Shown in pieces: positions 34,028 to 43,931 of a stretch of 64,000 nt of DNA. Numbering within the stretch: position 1 is the first letter of the stretch; each line of letters begins with the position of its first letter. The notes under the pieces were generated by a model. The model made no database searches and was not told the origin of the DNA. It was given only the letters and a program-made list of their open reading frames with translations. The translations under genes and the position numbers were made by a program. This DNA comes from Pseudomonas gozinkensis (GTDB lineage Bacteria; Pseudomonadota; Gammaproteobacteria; Pseudomonadales; Pseudomonadaceae): NCBI RefSeq assembly GCF_014863585.1, contig NZ_CP062253.1, positions 5,599,501-5,663,500 on the forward strand, given 5' to 3'.

Positions 34028-37000
34028 TTGTCCAACGTCACTCCGCCAGCCTCTGTGAGCAGCACCCAACCGGCGCCCGGCTCGTCCCTGCGCGGAACAT
34101 TGAAAGGCGCACTGGCGACACTGGTGCTGTTGCTACTCGCGCTGCTGTTCTGGCAGTTGCTCGATCAACTGCGCGAAACCCAGAAAAACCAGCGTCAGTA
34201 CACCATCGACTACACCGCCGACCTCGCCGCGCAGGTCAGCCTGAACATGGCGTTGAACGCGCAGATCGCCCTAAATCTGCTACCGATCGTCGAACAGCCC
34301 CAGTCAGCCGACGAACAGCAGGCGCTGCTGCGCAAGCTTCAGCAATCGCTGCCCGACCTGCGCAGCCTGGCGCTGCTCAGCCCGTCCGGAAAAATCCTCA
34401 GTGACAGCGCCTCTGACAGCCACGACGCCGATTACCTCAGCGATCTGGTTCGCCGCAGTCGAGCCCAAGCCCATTATTTCAGCAACGCCGACGACGGTTC
34501 GGTGGTGCATCTGTTGCTGCATCAGGCCAGCGGCAGCACGCGCGGTTACTGGGCGCTGCGCCTGACGCCGACCTTCTTCGACGCACTGACCAAACAGGGC
34601 GACAGCGGAATCCGTCCGCTGTGGCTGGTGGAAAACCGCGTCAACCATCAGATCATCAGCCGTGACGAAGCACTGCCGTCCACCAAGACCAGCACCCTGA
34701 CCCCGGACGATCTGGCCAACAGCGTGCTGACCGTGCCGCTGAGCAGCAGCGACTGGCAATTGCGTGGCCTGTTCGACCGTCAGCATGTGCTCGAACAACT
34801 GCTGCCGGCGTTCATCGGCAAATGCCTGTTGGGCCTGGCGCTCTCGCTGCTGCCGTTCATCGCATTGCTCAACATGCGCCGTCGTCAGCGTCAGGTGCAT
34901 GAAGGGCGTCGGCGCTATCAGGATATTTTCGAAGGCACCGGCGTGGCGTTGTGCGTGCTGGATCTTTCGGGGCTCAAGCAGGTTTTCGAGAAGGCTCAGA
35001 TCCAGACCAGCGACCAGCTCAAGGCCTGGCTCGACCAGCCGGCGCAGCGCCAGCAATTGCTTCACGAACTGCATGTGACCGAGGTCAACCAGGTCGCACT
35101 GCAACTGCTTAACGTCAATTCCTGCGACCACGCCTGGCAACTGTTGATCGACGGCCAGCCGCACAGTCAGTGCGCCATCGGCAATCAGGTGCTCGACGCC
35201 GTGCTCCAGCAGCAAAAGCAGCTGGAACTGGAAATCAGACTGCCGGACATCAATGGCCGCGACCAGCATCTGTGGCTGGTGCTGCGCCTGCCCCAGGAGC
35301 AGCACGACTACAAGGCCGTGATCCTGAGCATCAACGACATCACCAGCCGCAAGCTGATCGAGCTGTCGCTGCTGGAGCGCGAAGGTTTCTGGTCGGACGT
35401 GGTGCGTACCGTGCCGGATCACCTGTATGTGCAGGACGTGATCAGCCAGCGGATGATTTTCAGCAACCACCACCTCGGCCAGACCCTCGGTTACAACCGC
35501 ACCGAGCTGCATCAGATGGGCGAGTACTTCTGGGAAATCCTCCTGCACCCGGAAGATGCCGACTACTACCATCGCTCGCGGCAGATGCAGCGTCACGCCG
35601 GTTACAGCCAGTTGTTGCAATGTCAGTTGCGCTTCCGTCACCGCGACGGCAAGTGGCGGCGCTTCGACATTCGCGAACAGGCGCTGGCCCGTGACAAACA
35701 CGATCAGGTCACGCGGATCATCGGCGTGGCCAAGGACATCACCGAGCAGATCGAAGCCAGCGAATCATTGCGCGACAGCGAACAGCGCTACCGCATGCTC
35801 GCCGAAAGCATCAGCGACGTGATTTTTTCCACCGACAGCAAGCTGTCGCTGAACTACGTCAGCCCGTCGGTGCAAGCGGTGCTGGGTTATGACGCCGAGT
35901 GGATTTTCCAGAACGGCTGGCAATCGACCATCGCCAACCCGCAGCAACTGAGCGGCATCTATCACCTGATGGATCGCGTCAGCAAAGCCTTGGGCAAACC
36001 CGAGCAACTGGGGATTTTGCGCAGCCAGGTGCAGACCCAGATGTTCCTGTTCGACTGTCTGCGGGCCGACGGCCGCAAGATCCCGATCGAACTGCGTCTG
36101 GTGCTGGTGTGGGACGAACACGGCGCCTTCGAAGGCGTGCTCGGGGTCGGGCGCGACATCAGCCAGCAGCGCCGCGCCGAAAAAGACCTGCGCATGGCGG
36201 CCACGGTATTCGAGCACTCGACCTCGGCGATCCTGATCACCGACCCCGCCGGTTACATCGTCCAGGCCAACGAGGCGTTCAGCCGGGTCAGCGGCTACGC
36301 GGTGAGCGAAGTGCTCGACCAGTTGCCGAACATGCTCACCGTCGACGAACAGCAGGACGCGCACCTGCGCTACGTGCTCAAGCAGTTGCATCAGCACAGC
36401 ACCTGGGAAGGTGAAGTCTGGCTCAAGCGCCGCAACGGCGAGCACTACCCGGCGTGGGTCGGCATCACCGCCGTGCTCGATGACGAGGGCGACCTCGCCA
36501 GTTACGTGTGTTTCTTCAGCGACATCAGCGAGCGCAAGGCCAGCGAACAACGGATTCACCGCCTCGCCTACTACGACGCCCTGACCCATCTGCCGAACCG
36601 CACGCTGTTCCAGGATCGCCTGCACACCGCGCTGCAATCGGCCGAACGGCAGAAGTCGTGGGTGGTGTTGATGTTCCTCGACCTCGACCGTTTCAAACCG
36701 ATCAACGACTCCCTCGGCCACGCCGCCGGCGACCGCATGCTCAAGGACATGGCCACGCGTTTGCTGGCCTGCGTCGACGATGACGACACCGTGGCGCGAA
36801 TGGGCGGCGACGAATTCACTCTGCTGCTGCAACACCGCTCCAGCCGCGAAATGGCGCTGAACCGTGCGATCCACGTCGCCGAACAGATTCTTGGCAGCCT
36901 GGTGCGACCGTTCGTGCTGGAGGGTCGCGAGTTCTTCGTCACCGCCAGTATCGGCATCGCCCTGAGCCCGCAGGACGGCAATGAACTCAGCCAGCTGATG

Positions 37001-37876
37001 AAAAACGCCGACACCGCGATGTACCACGCCAAGGAGCGCGGCAAGAACAACTTCCAGTTCTACCAGGCCGACATGAACGCCAGTGCGCTGGAACGCCTGG
37101 AACTGGAAAGCGACCTGCGTCACGCCCTGGAGCAGAACGAATTCGTGCTCTATTACCAGCCGCAGTTCAGCGGCGACGGCAAACGCCTGACCGGCACCGA
37201 AGCCCTGCTGCGCTGGCGTCACCCCCGTCGCGGACTGGTGCCACCGGGGGATTTCATCCCGGTGCTCGAGGAACTCGGTCTGGTGGTGGACGTCGGCGAC
37301 TGGGTGATCAGCGAGGCCTGCCGTCAGCTCAAGACCTGGCACCAGAGCCGCGTGCGTGTACCGAAAGTCTCGGTGAACATTTCCGCCCGGCAGTTCTCCG
37401 ACGGCCAGCTCGGCACGCGGATCGCCACCATCCTCAAGGAAACCGGCCTGCCGCCGGCGTGTCTGGAGCTGGAGCTGACCGAAAGTATCCTGATGCGCGA
37501 AGTCAGCGAGGCGATGCAGATCCTTGCCGGCCTGAAGAACCTCGGCCTGAGCATCGCGGTCGACGACTTCGGCACCGGTTACTCATCGCTGAACTACCTC
37601 AAGCAATTCCCGATCGACGTGCTGAAGATCGACCGCACGTTCGTCGACGGCCTGCCGTCCGGCGAGCAGGACGCGCAGATCGCCCGGGCGATCATCGCCA
37701 TGGCCCACAGCCTGAATCTGGCGGTGATCGCCGAGGGTGTGGAAACCCATGAGCAACTGGACTTCCTGCGCGAGCATGGCTGCGACGAGGTTCAGGGTTA
37801 TCTGTTCGGACGGCCGATGCCGGCGGGACGGTTCGAGGCGCAGTTCAGCAATGATGCGCTGTTCATGTTCGACTGA
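34028..37876 (+). CDS. morA: Membrane PAS-GGDEF-EAL protein MorA
   Basis: c-di-GMP signalling protein of 1282 residues. A membrane helix (about 26-45), a periplasmic sensor and a second helix (about 265-287) precede four PAS-like domains (about 295-840). The GGDEF domain has an intact MGGDEF near residue 925, but the inhibitory RxxD site is replaced by DDDD. The EAL domain has EALLRW near 1056, [16 protein letters not shown] and AEGVET, all intact. Both cyclase and phosphodiesterase activities are therefore possible. The start is TTG with AGGA upstream; a GTG 9 codons later is an alternative. The name rests on homology and on glyA being next door, as for PA4601-PA4602. The 285-base gap upstream shows no clear motif. 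Confidence 0.9.
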   Translation: MSNVTPPASVSSTQPAPGSSLRGTLKGALATLVLLLLALLFWQLLDQLRETQKNQRQYTIDYTADLAAQVSLNMALNAQIALNLLPIVEQPQSADEQQALLRKLQQSLPDLRSLALLSPSGKILSDSASDSHDADYLSDLVRRSRAQAHYFSNADDGSVVHLLLHQASGSTRGYWALRLTPTFFDALTKQGDSGIRPLWLVENRVNHQIISRDEALPSTKTSTLTPDDLANSVLTVPLSSSDWQLRGLFDRQHVLEQLLPAFIGKCLLGLALSLLPFIALLNMRRRQRQVHEGRRRYQDIFEGTGVALCVLDLSGLKQVFEKAQIQTSDQLKAWLDQPAQRQQLLHELHVTEVNQVALQLLNVNSCDHAWQLLIDGQPHSQCAIGNQVLDAVLQQQKQLELEIRLPDINGRDQHLWLVLRLPQEQHDYKAVILSINDITSRKLIELSLLEREGFWSDVVRTVPDHLYVQDVISQRMIFSNHHLGQTLGYNRTELHQMGEYFWEILLHPEDADYYHRSRQMQRHAGYSQLLQCQLRFRHRDGKWRRFDIREQALARDKHDQVTRIIGVAKDITEQIEASESLRDSEQRYRMLAESISDVIFSTDSKLSLNYVSPSVQAVLGYDAEWIFQNGWQSTIANPQQLSGIYHLMDRVSKALGKPEQLGILRSQVQTQMFLFDCLRADGRKIPIELRLVLVWDEHGAFEGVLGVGRDISQQRRAEKDLRMAATVFEHSTSAILITDPAGYIVQANEAFSRVSGYAVSEVLDQLPNMLTVDEQQDAHLRYVLKQLHQHSTWEGEVWLKRRNGEHYPAWVGITAVLDDEGDLASYVCFFSDISERKASEQRIHRLAYYDALTHLPNRTLFQDRLHTALQSAERQKSWVVLMFLDLDRFKPINDSLGHAAGDRMLKDMATRLLACVDDDDTVARMGGDEFTLLLQHRSSREMALNRAIHVAEQILGSLVRPFVLEGREFFVTASIGIALSPQDGNELSQLMKNADTAMYHAKERGKNNFQFYQADMNASALERLELESDLRHALEQNEFVLYYQPQFSGDGKRLTGTEALLRWRHPRRGLVPPGDFIPVLEELGLVVDVGDWVISEACRQLKTWHQSRVRVPKVSVNISARQFSDGQLGTRIATILKETGLPPACLELELTESILMREVSEAMQILAGLKNLGLSIAVDDFGTGYSSLNYLKQFPIDVLKIDRTFVDGLPSGEQDAQIARAIIAMAHSLNLAVIAEGVETHEQLDFLREHGCDEVQGYLFGRPMPAGRFEAQFSNDALFMFD

Positions 37877-37892
37877 AGATCGGCGGCGCGGC

Positions 37893-37999
37893 CATCGCTG
37901 GCAAGTCGAGTCGTCGCACCGCAGCTCCCACAGGTTTGATGCCGATCAAAATATCGGGTTACCACCCCGACTATTGTGGGAGCTGGCTTGCCAGCGATG
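37893..37999. repeat. Hybrid REP doublet
   Basis: The right copy (37975-37999) is the GGGAGCTGGCTTGCCAGCGATG type. The left copy (37893-37933) has the same ends, but its centre is replaced by about 15 extra bases (TCGAGTCGTCGCACCGC). Confidence 0.8.
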
Positions 38000-38045
38000 A
38001 GGCCAGCAAAAGCACCGCACATCTGTCATGAACGCCACTTGTCTG

Positions 38046-38058
38046 CGACATGATGTCG
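38046..38058. promoter_or_regulatory. Palindrome upstream of glyA
   Basis: Perfect palindrome CGACAT-G-ATGTCG about 70 bases before the glyA start, near a TAGAAT -10-like hexamer at 38088. A possible operator; the regulator is not identified. Confidence 0.35.
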
Positions 38059-38129
38059 TTTCATATGCCATCCAAAACCCGATGGGTTAGAATGCCCCCC
38101 TTTTCTGCCCCCGATCCTTGAGGACCGCC

Positions 38130-39383
38130 ATGTTCAGCCGTGATTTGACTATTGCCAAGTACGACGCCGATCTTTTTGCCGCCATGGAGCAAGAAGCCCA
38201 GCGCCAGGAAGAACACATCGAGCTGATCGCTTCGGAGAACTACACCAGCCCAGCGGTGATGGAAGCTCAAGGCTCGGTACTGACCAACAAGTACGCCGAA
38301 GGCTACCCGGGCAAGCGCTACTACGGTGGTTGCGAGTACGTCGACGTCGTTGAACAACTGGCCATCGACCGCGCCAAGGAGCTGTTCGGCGCCGATTACG
38401 CCAACGTTCAGCCGCACGCAGGTTCCCAAGCCAACGCCGCTGTCTACCTGGCCCTGCTGTCGGCGGGTGACACCATCCTGGGCATGAGCCTGGCACACGG
38501 CGGTCACCTGACCCACGGCGCCAGCGTTTCCTCCTCCGGCAAACTGTACAACGCCATCCAGTACGGCATCGATGCCAACGGCCTGATCGACTACGACGAA
38601 GTCGAGCGTCTGGCGGTTGAACACAAGCCGAAAATGATCGTGGCCGGTTTCTCTGCCTACTCGCAGATCCTCGACTTCCCGCGCTTCCGCGCCATCGCCG
38701 ACAAGGTGGGCGCCTACCTGTTCGTCGACATGGCTCACGTGGCCGGTCTGGTCGCCGCTGGCGTCTACCCGAACCCGGTTCCATTCGCTGACGTCGTGAC
38801 CACCACCACCCACAAGACCCTGCGCGGTCCACGTGGCGGCCTGATCCTGGCTCGCGCCAACGCCGACATCGAGAAGAAGCTGAACTCCGCCGTATTCCCG
38901 GGCGCCCAGGGTGGCCCGCTGGAGCACGTGATCGCCGCCAAAGCGATCTGCTTCAAGGAAGCACTGCAGCCTGAGTTCAAGGCTTACCAGCAACAAGTGG
39001 TGAAAAACGCCCAGGCCATGGCCGGCGTGTTCATCGAGCGCGGTTTCGACGTGGTTTCCGGCGGTACTGAAAACCACCTGTTCCTGCTGTCGCTGATCAA
39101 GCAGGAAATCTCCGGTAAAGACGCCGACGCCGCCCTGGGCAAAGCGTTCATCACCGTGAACAAGAACTCCGTGCCAAACGACCCACGCTCCCCGTTCGTC
39201 ACCTCCGGCCTGCGCTTCGGTACTCCGGCGGTGACCACTCGCGGCTTCAAGGAAGCAGAGTGCAAAGAGCTGGCCGGCTGGATCTGCGACATCCTGGCTG
39301 ACCTGAACAACGAAGCGGTGATCGACGCCGTTCGTGAGAAAGTCAAAGCCATCTGCAAGAAACTGCCGGTATACGGCGCTTAA
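38130..39383 (+). CDS. glyA: Serine hydroxymethyltransferase
   Basis: PLP enzyme of 417 residues that interconverts serine and glycine and supplies one-carbon units. The ATG at 38130 follows GAGGA; a TTG 12 bases upstream is unlikely. The substrate block [20 protein letters not shown] and the PLP lysine in [14 protein letters not shown] are intact. Pseudomonads often have several glyA copies; adjacency to morA matches the glyA3 position of P. aeruginosa. Confidence 0.97.
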   Translation: MFSRDLTIAKYDADLFAAMEQEAQRQEEHIELIASENYTSPAVMEAQGSVLTNKYAEGYPGKRYYGGCEYVDVVEQLAIDRAKELFGADYANVQPHAGSQANAAVYLALLSAGDTILGMSLAHGGHLTHGASVSSSGKLYNAIQYGIDANGLIDYDEVERLAVEHKPKMIVAGFSAYSQILDFPRFRAIADKVGAYLFVDMAHVAGLVAAGVYPNPVPFADVVTTTTHKTLRGPRGGLILARANADIEKKLNSAVFPGAQGGPLEHVIAAKAICFKEALQPEFKAYQQQVVKNAQAMAGVFIERGFDVVSGGTENHLFLLSLIKQEISGKDADAALGKAFITVNKNSVPNDPRSPFVTSGLRFGTPAVTTRGFKEAECKELAGWICDILADLNNEAVIDAVREKVKAICKKLPVYGA

Positions 39384-39407
39384 TTGCGACGTTAAACCCG
39401 CAGCATG

Positions 39408-39438
39408 AAAAACCGGCCAGTGATGGCCGGTTTTTTTT
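39408..39438 (+). terminator. Rho-independent terminator of glyA
   Basis: Perfect stem aaccggcca/tggccggtt with loop gtga and a T8 run, 27 bases after the glyA stop. Confidence 0.93.
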
Positions 39439-39493
39439 CGCCCGCAAAAAAGTTTCGATAGGGAAATGGCTCAAGGTCGGGGGCTCGCGCTCA

Positions 39494-39508
39494 ACTGGTC
39501 AGACCGGT
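39494..39508. promoter_or_regulatory. Candidate FadR/GntR-type operator
   Basis: ACTGGT-CAG-ACCGGT, a near-perfect palindrome of the TGGTnnnACC form bound by FadR-subfamily GntR regulators. It lies 24 bases upstream of a TTGCGA...TAGACT promoter-like pair (39532-39561) that would drive the symporter gene. Confidence 0.5.
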
Positions 39509-39659
39509 CATGCCAATTCGTCATTTTTCACTTGCGATCCGTAAAAAACAGCGCCTAGACTGCACCCGCACTGGACATACCGGTAAGACCACAATAATTA
39601 AGTCCTGAATCTGATGCGCCCCGCGCACGGCAGCCAGGACACCGACCAGGATTCCTCCC

Positions 39660-40973
39660 ATGCTCAGATGGTGCTCGCGTTCAATCTTCCTCCAAGTGGT
39701 TCTCGGACTGGTGCTCGGCATCGTCTGCGGGCTGACCCTTCCCGAATACTCGGCCCAGCTCAAACCGCTCGGCGACGGCTTCATCAAACTGATCAAGATG
39801 CTCATCGGCCTGATCGTGTTCTGCGTGGTGGTCAGCGGCATCAGCGGCGCCGGCGATTTGAAGAAGGTCGGGCGCATCGGCCTCAAGTCGGTGATCTACT
39901 TCGAAGTGCTGACTACCATCGCCCTGGTGATCGGCCTGGTGTTCGCCTTCACCACCGGAATCGGCAGCGGCGCCAACATCCATCTGGAGCAGCTGTCCGC
40001 CGCCGACATGGGCGACATCGCCGAACGCGGCCAGCACATGCACACGACCACCCAGTTCCTGATGGACCTGATCCCGACCTCGGTACTCGGCGCCTTTGCC
40101 GACAACAACATCCTGCAAGTGCTGCTGTTCTCGGTGTTGTTCGGCAGTGCATTGAATCTGGTGGGCGAAGCCGCTTCCGGGATCTCGCGGCTGATCAACG
40201 AATTGAGCCATGTGATCTTCCGCATCATGGGCATGATCGTGCGTCTGGCGCCGATCGGTGTGTTCGGCGCCATTGCCTTCACCACCAGCAAATACGGCCT
40301 GGATTCGCTGCAACACCTGGGCAGTCTGGTCGGTTTGTTCTACCTCACCTGCATCGCGTTCGTCAGCGTGATTCTCGGTCTGGTGATGCGTGCCTCCGGC
40401 CTGCGCATGTGGCCACTGCTCAAGTACCTGCGCGAAGAATTGCTGATCGTCATGGGCACCGCCTCGTCCGACGCCGTGCTACCGCAGATTATGCGCAAGC
40501 TTGAGCATCTGGGCATCGGCAGCTCGACCGTCGGGCTGGTGATTCCCACCGGTTACTCGTTCAACCTCGACGGTTTTTCGATCTACCTGACCCTGGCCAT
40601 CGTGTTCATCGCCAACGCCACCGGTACGCCGCTGGCCATGACCGACCTGCTGACGATTCTGTTGGTGTCGCTGATTACCTCCAAAGGCGCCCACGGCATT
40701 CCGGGATCGGCGCTGGTGATTCTCGCGGCCACGCTGACGGCCATCCCGGCGATTCCGGTGGTCGGTCTGGTGCTGGTGCTGGCGGTGGACTGGTTCATGG
40801 GCATCGGCCGGGCACTGACCAACCTGATCGGCAACTGCGTCGCCACCGTGGCCATCGCCCGCTGGGAAAAGGACATTGATGTGCAGCGGGCGAACAAGGT
40901 GCTCAACGGCGAGCAGGGCTATAACTTTCAGCCGAGAAAAACGGCCGCTCAAGGGGCGGCCAAAGAATTCTGA
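39660..40973 (+). CDS. DAACS-family dicarboxylate/amino acid:cation symporter
   Basis: Sodium- or proton-coupled symporter of 437 residues in the DctA/GltP family. It has multiple membrane spans, the serine-rich hairpin motif GTASSDAVLPQIMRKLEHLG (SSDAVLP where many have SSESALP), VIPTGYSFNLDG, and GIPGSALVILAATL. The substrate could be a C4-dicarboxylate, glutamate or aspartate and cannot be fixed from sequence. It is followed by a FadR-type regulator 49 bases downstream, which probably controls it. Confidence 0.9.
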   Translation: MLRWCSRSIFLQVVLGLVLGIVCGLTLPEYSAQLKPLGDGFIKLIKMLIGLIVFCVVVSGISGAGDLKKVGRIGLKSVIYFEVLTTIALVIGLVFAFTTGIGSGANIHLEQLSAADMGDIAERGQHMHTTTQFLMDLIPTSVLGAFADNNILQVLLFSVLFGSALNLVGEAASGISRLINELSHVIFRIMGMIVRLAPIGVFGAIAFTTSKYGLDSLQHLGSLVGLFYLTCIAFVSVILGLVMRASGLRMWPLLKYLREELLIVMGTASSDAVLPQIMRKLEHLGIGSSTVGLVIPTGYSFNLDGFSIYLTLAIVFIANATGTPLAMTDLLTILLVSLITSKGAHGIPGSALVILAATLTAIPAIPVVGLVLVLAVDWFMGIGRALTNLIGNCVATVAIARWEKDIDVQRANKVLNGEQGYNFQPRKTAAQGAAKEF

Positions 40974-41022
40974 ATGAGCGCCGTGCCTGCGCCAATGCAG
41001 GCACGGCTCATGGAGCGAACAC

Positions 41023-41727
41023 GTGATTACTACATCAACCGTCGTCAACTCAGTGGTGGAAAAACTCCGCGCCGCATTGGCCCGTGGCCAGTGGCGTTCC
41101 GGCGAGATGCTGCCGGGTCAGCGTGAACTGGCCGAACAACTGGGCATCAGCCGCCCGAGCCTTCGCGAAGCGGTGATCGTGCTGGAAACCCTCGGCCTGG
41201 TGCGCTCGATGCCGGGCAAAGGCGTGGTGGTGCTCGACGCCCAGGCCGGTGACAGCCAAAGCCACGACAGCGCAGTGGCCGGCGCCAGCCTCGAAGACGT
41301 GCTGCAACTGCGCTACACCCTCGAACCGTTCATCGTTGGTCTGGTGGCGCAGTCGATCAGCAGCAAGGAAGTCGGCCAGTTGCGCCTGACCCTGATGGAC
41401 ATGCGCGAAGCCCTCGAAGCGGGCGACAGCGAAGCCGGGGTCAGCGCCTACATCGCCTTCCACGAGGAGCTGTTCACCCTGACCTCGAATCCGATTTTCC
41501 AGAGCGTGGTGCAACAGACCAGCAATGCCCTCAAGCAAAGCGCCGAAGTACTGCGCAATTCGCCGGAGCATCTGGCCGAACGCCTTGAGGAAAACGAAGC
41601 CGTGGTGCGCGCGATACGCAGCAAGAACAGCGCCCAGGCCAGCGCCGAGATGCGCCGGCACATCCTGCGTGAAGGCCAGCGGATGGGCATCGAGCTGAAT
41701 ATTCCGGATGACAACCTGAGTCACTGA
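41023..41727 (+). CDS. FadR-subfamily GntR transcriptional regulator
   Basis: Regulator of 234 residues with an N-terminal winged helix (LPGQRELAEQLGISRPSLRE and LETLGLVRSMPGKGVVV) and a C-terminal FCD ligand domain (LQLRYTLEPFIVGLVA, with metal-binding type His and Asp positions in IAFHEELFTLTSNP). The start is GTG with TGGAG upstream. Ligands of this subfamily are usually organic acids, which fits the adjacent symporter. The TGGTnnnACC palindrome before that symporter is a plausible target. Confidence 0.9.
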   Translation: MITTSTVVNSVVEKLRAALARGQWRSGEMLPGQRELAEQLGISRPSLREAVIVLETLGLVRSMPGKGVVVLDAQAGDSQSHDSAVAGASLEDVLQLRYTLEPFIVGLVAQSISSKEVGQLRLTLMDMREALEAGDSEAGVSAYIAFHEELFTLTSNPIFQSVVQQTSNALKQSAEVLRNSPEHLAERLEENEAVVRAIRSKNSAQASAEMRRHILREGQRMGIELNIPDDNLSH

Positions 41728-41751
41728 AACGCCTCACACTGGAGACCGGCC

Positions 41752-42462
41752 ATGAACAGTCTTGCCTCGCCGTCGCACCCTCGCCCGACCTCGACGGCCC
41801 TGCCCTTCTCCCGCCTGCACGCGCCGGTGGACGATCTGTATCCGCGCCTGCTCGACGCGATTCTCGAACAGCGCCTCGATGCCGCCAGCCGTTTTACCGA
41901 AGAGAGCCTGAAACAGATGTTCGGCGTCAGCCGCGCCGATGTGCGTCGGGTGCTGACCCAACTGTCCCACGAACAGATCATCGTGCTGCGGGCCAACCAC
42001 CGACCGCGAGTGGCCGCGCCGGACGCCGAGCAGACACGTCAGGCGCTGCATGCCCGTCGTCTGGCCGAGAACACGCTGGTGCGGCTGGCTTGTCAGCATG
42101 CGCAGGCTGAAGATGTGAAGCGCCTGCGAGCGTTGATCGAACGTGAGCGCCAGGCTGTGGATAAAGATCGACGGGGCGCAGCGATTCGCCTGTCCGGGGA
42201 GTTTCATTTGCAGTTGGCGAAAATGGCGGGGAATGCACCGTTGGCGCATTTTCTCGGCACATTGGTGCCGCTGACCTCACTGGCGATTGCGCGATGCACT
42301 GAAACCACGCACAGCTGTTGCGCATGGCAGGAGCATCTGGCGTTGATTGAGGCGTTGGAGCGTAGAGATGTTTCCAGAGCCGGTATGTTGATGAATCGGC
42401 ATCTGGGACATCTTGAGCAGATGCTGCTGGGTTCAGCCCTTGAGCAATGCGTTGTCGGTTAG
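41752..42462 (+). CDS. Second GntR/FCD transcriptional regulator
   Basis: Regulator of 236 residues. The winged-helix region (RFTEESLKQMFGVSRADVRR and LTQLSHEQIIVLRANHRPRV) lies after a 35-residue extension, then comes an FCD domain (ARRLAENTLVRLACQHAQAE, EFHLQLAKMAGN). The CTETTHSCCAW segment is cysteine-rich and unusual. It lies 24 bases after the first GntR gene and is probably cotranscribed. The target is unknown; control of the symporter or of a distant purine or pyrimidine operon is conjecture. Confidence 0.87.
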   Translation: MNSLASPSHPRPTSTALPFSRLHAPVDDLYPRLLDAILEQRLDAASRFTEESLKQMFGVSRADVRRVLTQLSHEQIIVLRANHRPRVAAPDAEQTRQALHARRLAENTLVRLACQHAQAEDVKRLRALIERERQAVDKDRRGAAIRLSGEFHLQLAKMAGNAPLAHFLGTLVPLTSLAIARCTETTHSCCAWQEHLALIEALERRDVSRAGMLMNRHLGHLEQMLLGSALEQCVVG

Positions 42463-42467
42463 ATCGC

Positions 42468-42558
42468 CATCGCTGGCAAGCCAGCTCCCACAGGGTTTGA
42501 GGTGATCAAAAATATTGTGCCCTCTGCTTAACCTGTGGGAGCGGGGTTGCCCGCGATG
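42468..42558. repeat. Mixed REP doublet
   Basis: Left copy (42468-42493) of the CTGGCAAGCCAG type; right copy (42533-42558) of a GGAGCGGGGTTGCCCGCGATG type, inverted. The two halves belong to different sequence variants. It lies between two convergent genes. Confidence 0.82.
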
Positions 42559-42584
42559 ACTTCATCACGGGCACCGAACATCCC

Positions 42585-43559
42585 TCAGCCTGCCACGACC
42601 CGGGCAAACCCCGCCCGGATTTTCTCTTCCGGCAAATCATCGGCGATAAACACGATCACGCTTTCCCGTGCCTCGCCTTCCGCCCACTCGGTATCCCAGT
42701 CGAAGCCGTAGAGTTTCAATACGCCCTGAAACACCAGCCGCCGTTCTTCACCCGCAATGTTCAACACGCCTTTGTAGCGCAGCAGTTGCTTGCCGTGTTC
42801 TTCCAGCAACTCGTTCATGAACTCGCTGAGCTGATCGATATCCAGCGGCTGATCGGTACGCAACACCAGACTGGAAATCCGGTCAATGGACGGCGCCTTG
42901 CTCACCGGCCGCAGACTCACCCCGCCGCCGAGATCGGCATTCAGGTTGAACCCGCGCACATCGAGCAATTCGGCCAGATCGATGTTGCCGTGTTCCACCA
43001 CGCGGATCGGTGCGCGGCGGTTGATGCGGGTCAGGCGTTCGCTGAGCGCGGTGAACGCGGACTCGTCCACCAGATCGGTCTTGCTCACCAGCAAGCGGTC
43101 GGCAAAACCGATCTGCGCCTGAGCGATGGTCTGGGTCAGGTGCAGTTCGGCGTGAGCGGCGTCCACGAGCGTAATGATGCCGTCGAGCAAATAGCGTTCG
43201 CGCAGTTCTTCGTCGATGAAAAACGTCTGTGCCACTGGCGCCGGGTCGGCCAGGCCGGTGCATTCGATGACCAGCCGATCGAAAGCGATTTCGCCGCTGT
43301 CCAGACGTTCGAGCAGCAGGTACAGGGCTTTGGTCAGGTCGGTGTGGATGGTGCAGCAGACGCAGCCGTTGGCCAGGGTCATGACTTGCACCGGCTCGTC
43401 GCCCAGCAGTTGGGTGTCGATGCCGGCGTCACTGAATTCGTTTTCGATCACGGCGATTTTCAGGCCGTGCTCGGCTTTCAACAGATGGCGCAGCAAGGTG
43501 GTCTTGCCGGCGCCGAGGAAACCGCTGAGTACCGTTACAGGTATTGGAGAAGACAACAT
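42585..43559 (-). CDS. yjiA: CobW/YjiA-family metal-binding GTPase
   Basis: G3E-family GTPase of 324 residues. Walker A GFLGAGKTTLLRHLL, the CxCC metal motif in ANGCVCCTIHTDL, guanine specificity SKTDLVD, and the C-terminal CobW_C domain (LNIAGEERRLVFQGVLKLYG) are present. Family members deliver or sense metals such as Zn. Its grouping with yjiX and cstA on the same strand matches the E. coli yjiA-yjiX-btsT (yjiY) arrangement, so a role beside the pyruvate transporter is possible. Confidence 0.92.
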   Translation of the reverse strand: MLSSPIPVTVLSGFLGAGKTTLLRHLLKAEHGLKIAVIENEFSDAGIDTQLLGDEPVQVMTLANGCVCCTIHTDLTKALYLLLERLDSGEIAFDRLVIECTGLADPAPVAQTFFIDEELRERYLLDGIITLVDAAHAELHLTQTIAQAQIGFADRLLVSKTDLVDESAFTALSERLTRINRRAPIRVVEHGNIDLAELLDVRGFNLNADLGGGVSLRPVSKAPSIDRISSLVLRTDQPLDIDQLSEFMNELLEEHGKQLLRYKGVLNIAGEERRLVFQGVLKLYGFDWDTEWAEGEARESVIVFIADDLPEEKIRAGFARVVAG

Positions 43560-43598
43560 CGATCCCCTTCACAAAATTGATGAACAACACAAAACAAA

Positions 43599-43689
43599 TG
43601 TGGGAGCGAGCCTGCTCGCGAATGCGGTGTGTCAGTCAAAGCATTCGCCAACTGACACTACGCTATCGCGAGCAAACTCGCTCCCACAG
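43599..43689. repeat. REP doublet (inverted pair)
   Basis: Copies at 43599-43621 and 43666-43689 of the GTGGGAGCGAG type, each with one base change from the copy at 18.8 kb, between yjiX and yjiA. Confidence 0.88.
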
Positions 43690-43718
43690 GGGGACTGCAT
43701 CAACCGAAGGCTGTCAGA

Positions 43719-43916
43719 TCAACAGCACTTCGGCCCACCCTTGCCACCGTAACGGGCTTCCTGACGTTCGCGAAAGAACATCTCGTAGCTCATCACCGGT
43801 TTGTCCGGGTGTTTGGTCTGCATATGCTCGACGTAGGTGTCGTAGTCGGGCATGCCGACCATCAGGCGCGCAGCCTGACCGAGGTATTTACCGAGGCGAC
43901 TCAGGTCATTGAACAT
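43719..43916 (-). CDS. yjiX: YbdD/YjiX family small protein
   Basis: Protein of 65 residues ([33 protein letters not shown]; the C-terminus ends GGKGGPKCC). The family almost always follows cstA/btsT genes, and here it starts 15 bases after cstA with an AGAGGA ribosome site. It may help assemble or regulate the transporter. The two terminal cysteines could bind metal. Confidence 0.93.
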   Translation of the reverse strand: MFNDLSRLGKYLGQAARLMVGMPDYDTYVEHMQTKHPDKPVMSYEMFFRERQEARYGGKGGPKCC

Positions 43917-43931
43917 GCTGCAATCCTCTGG

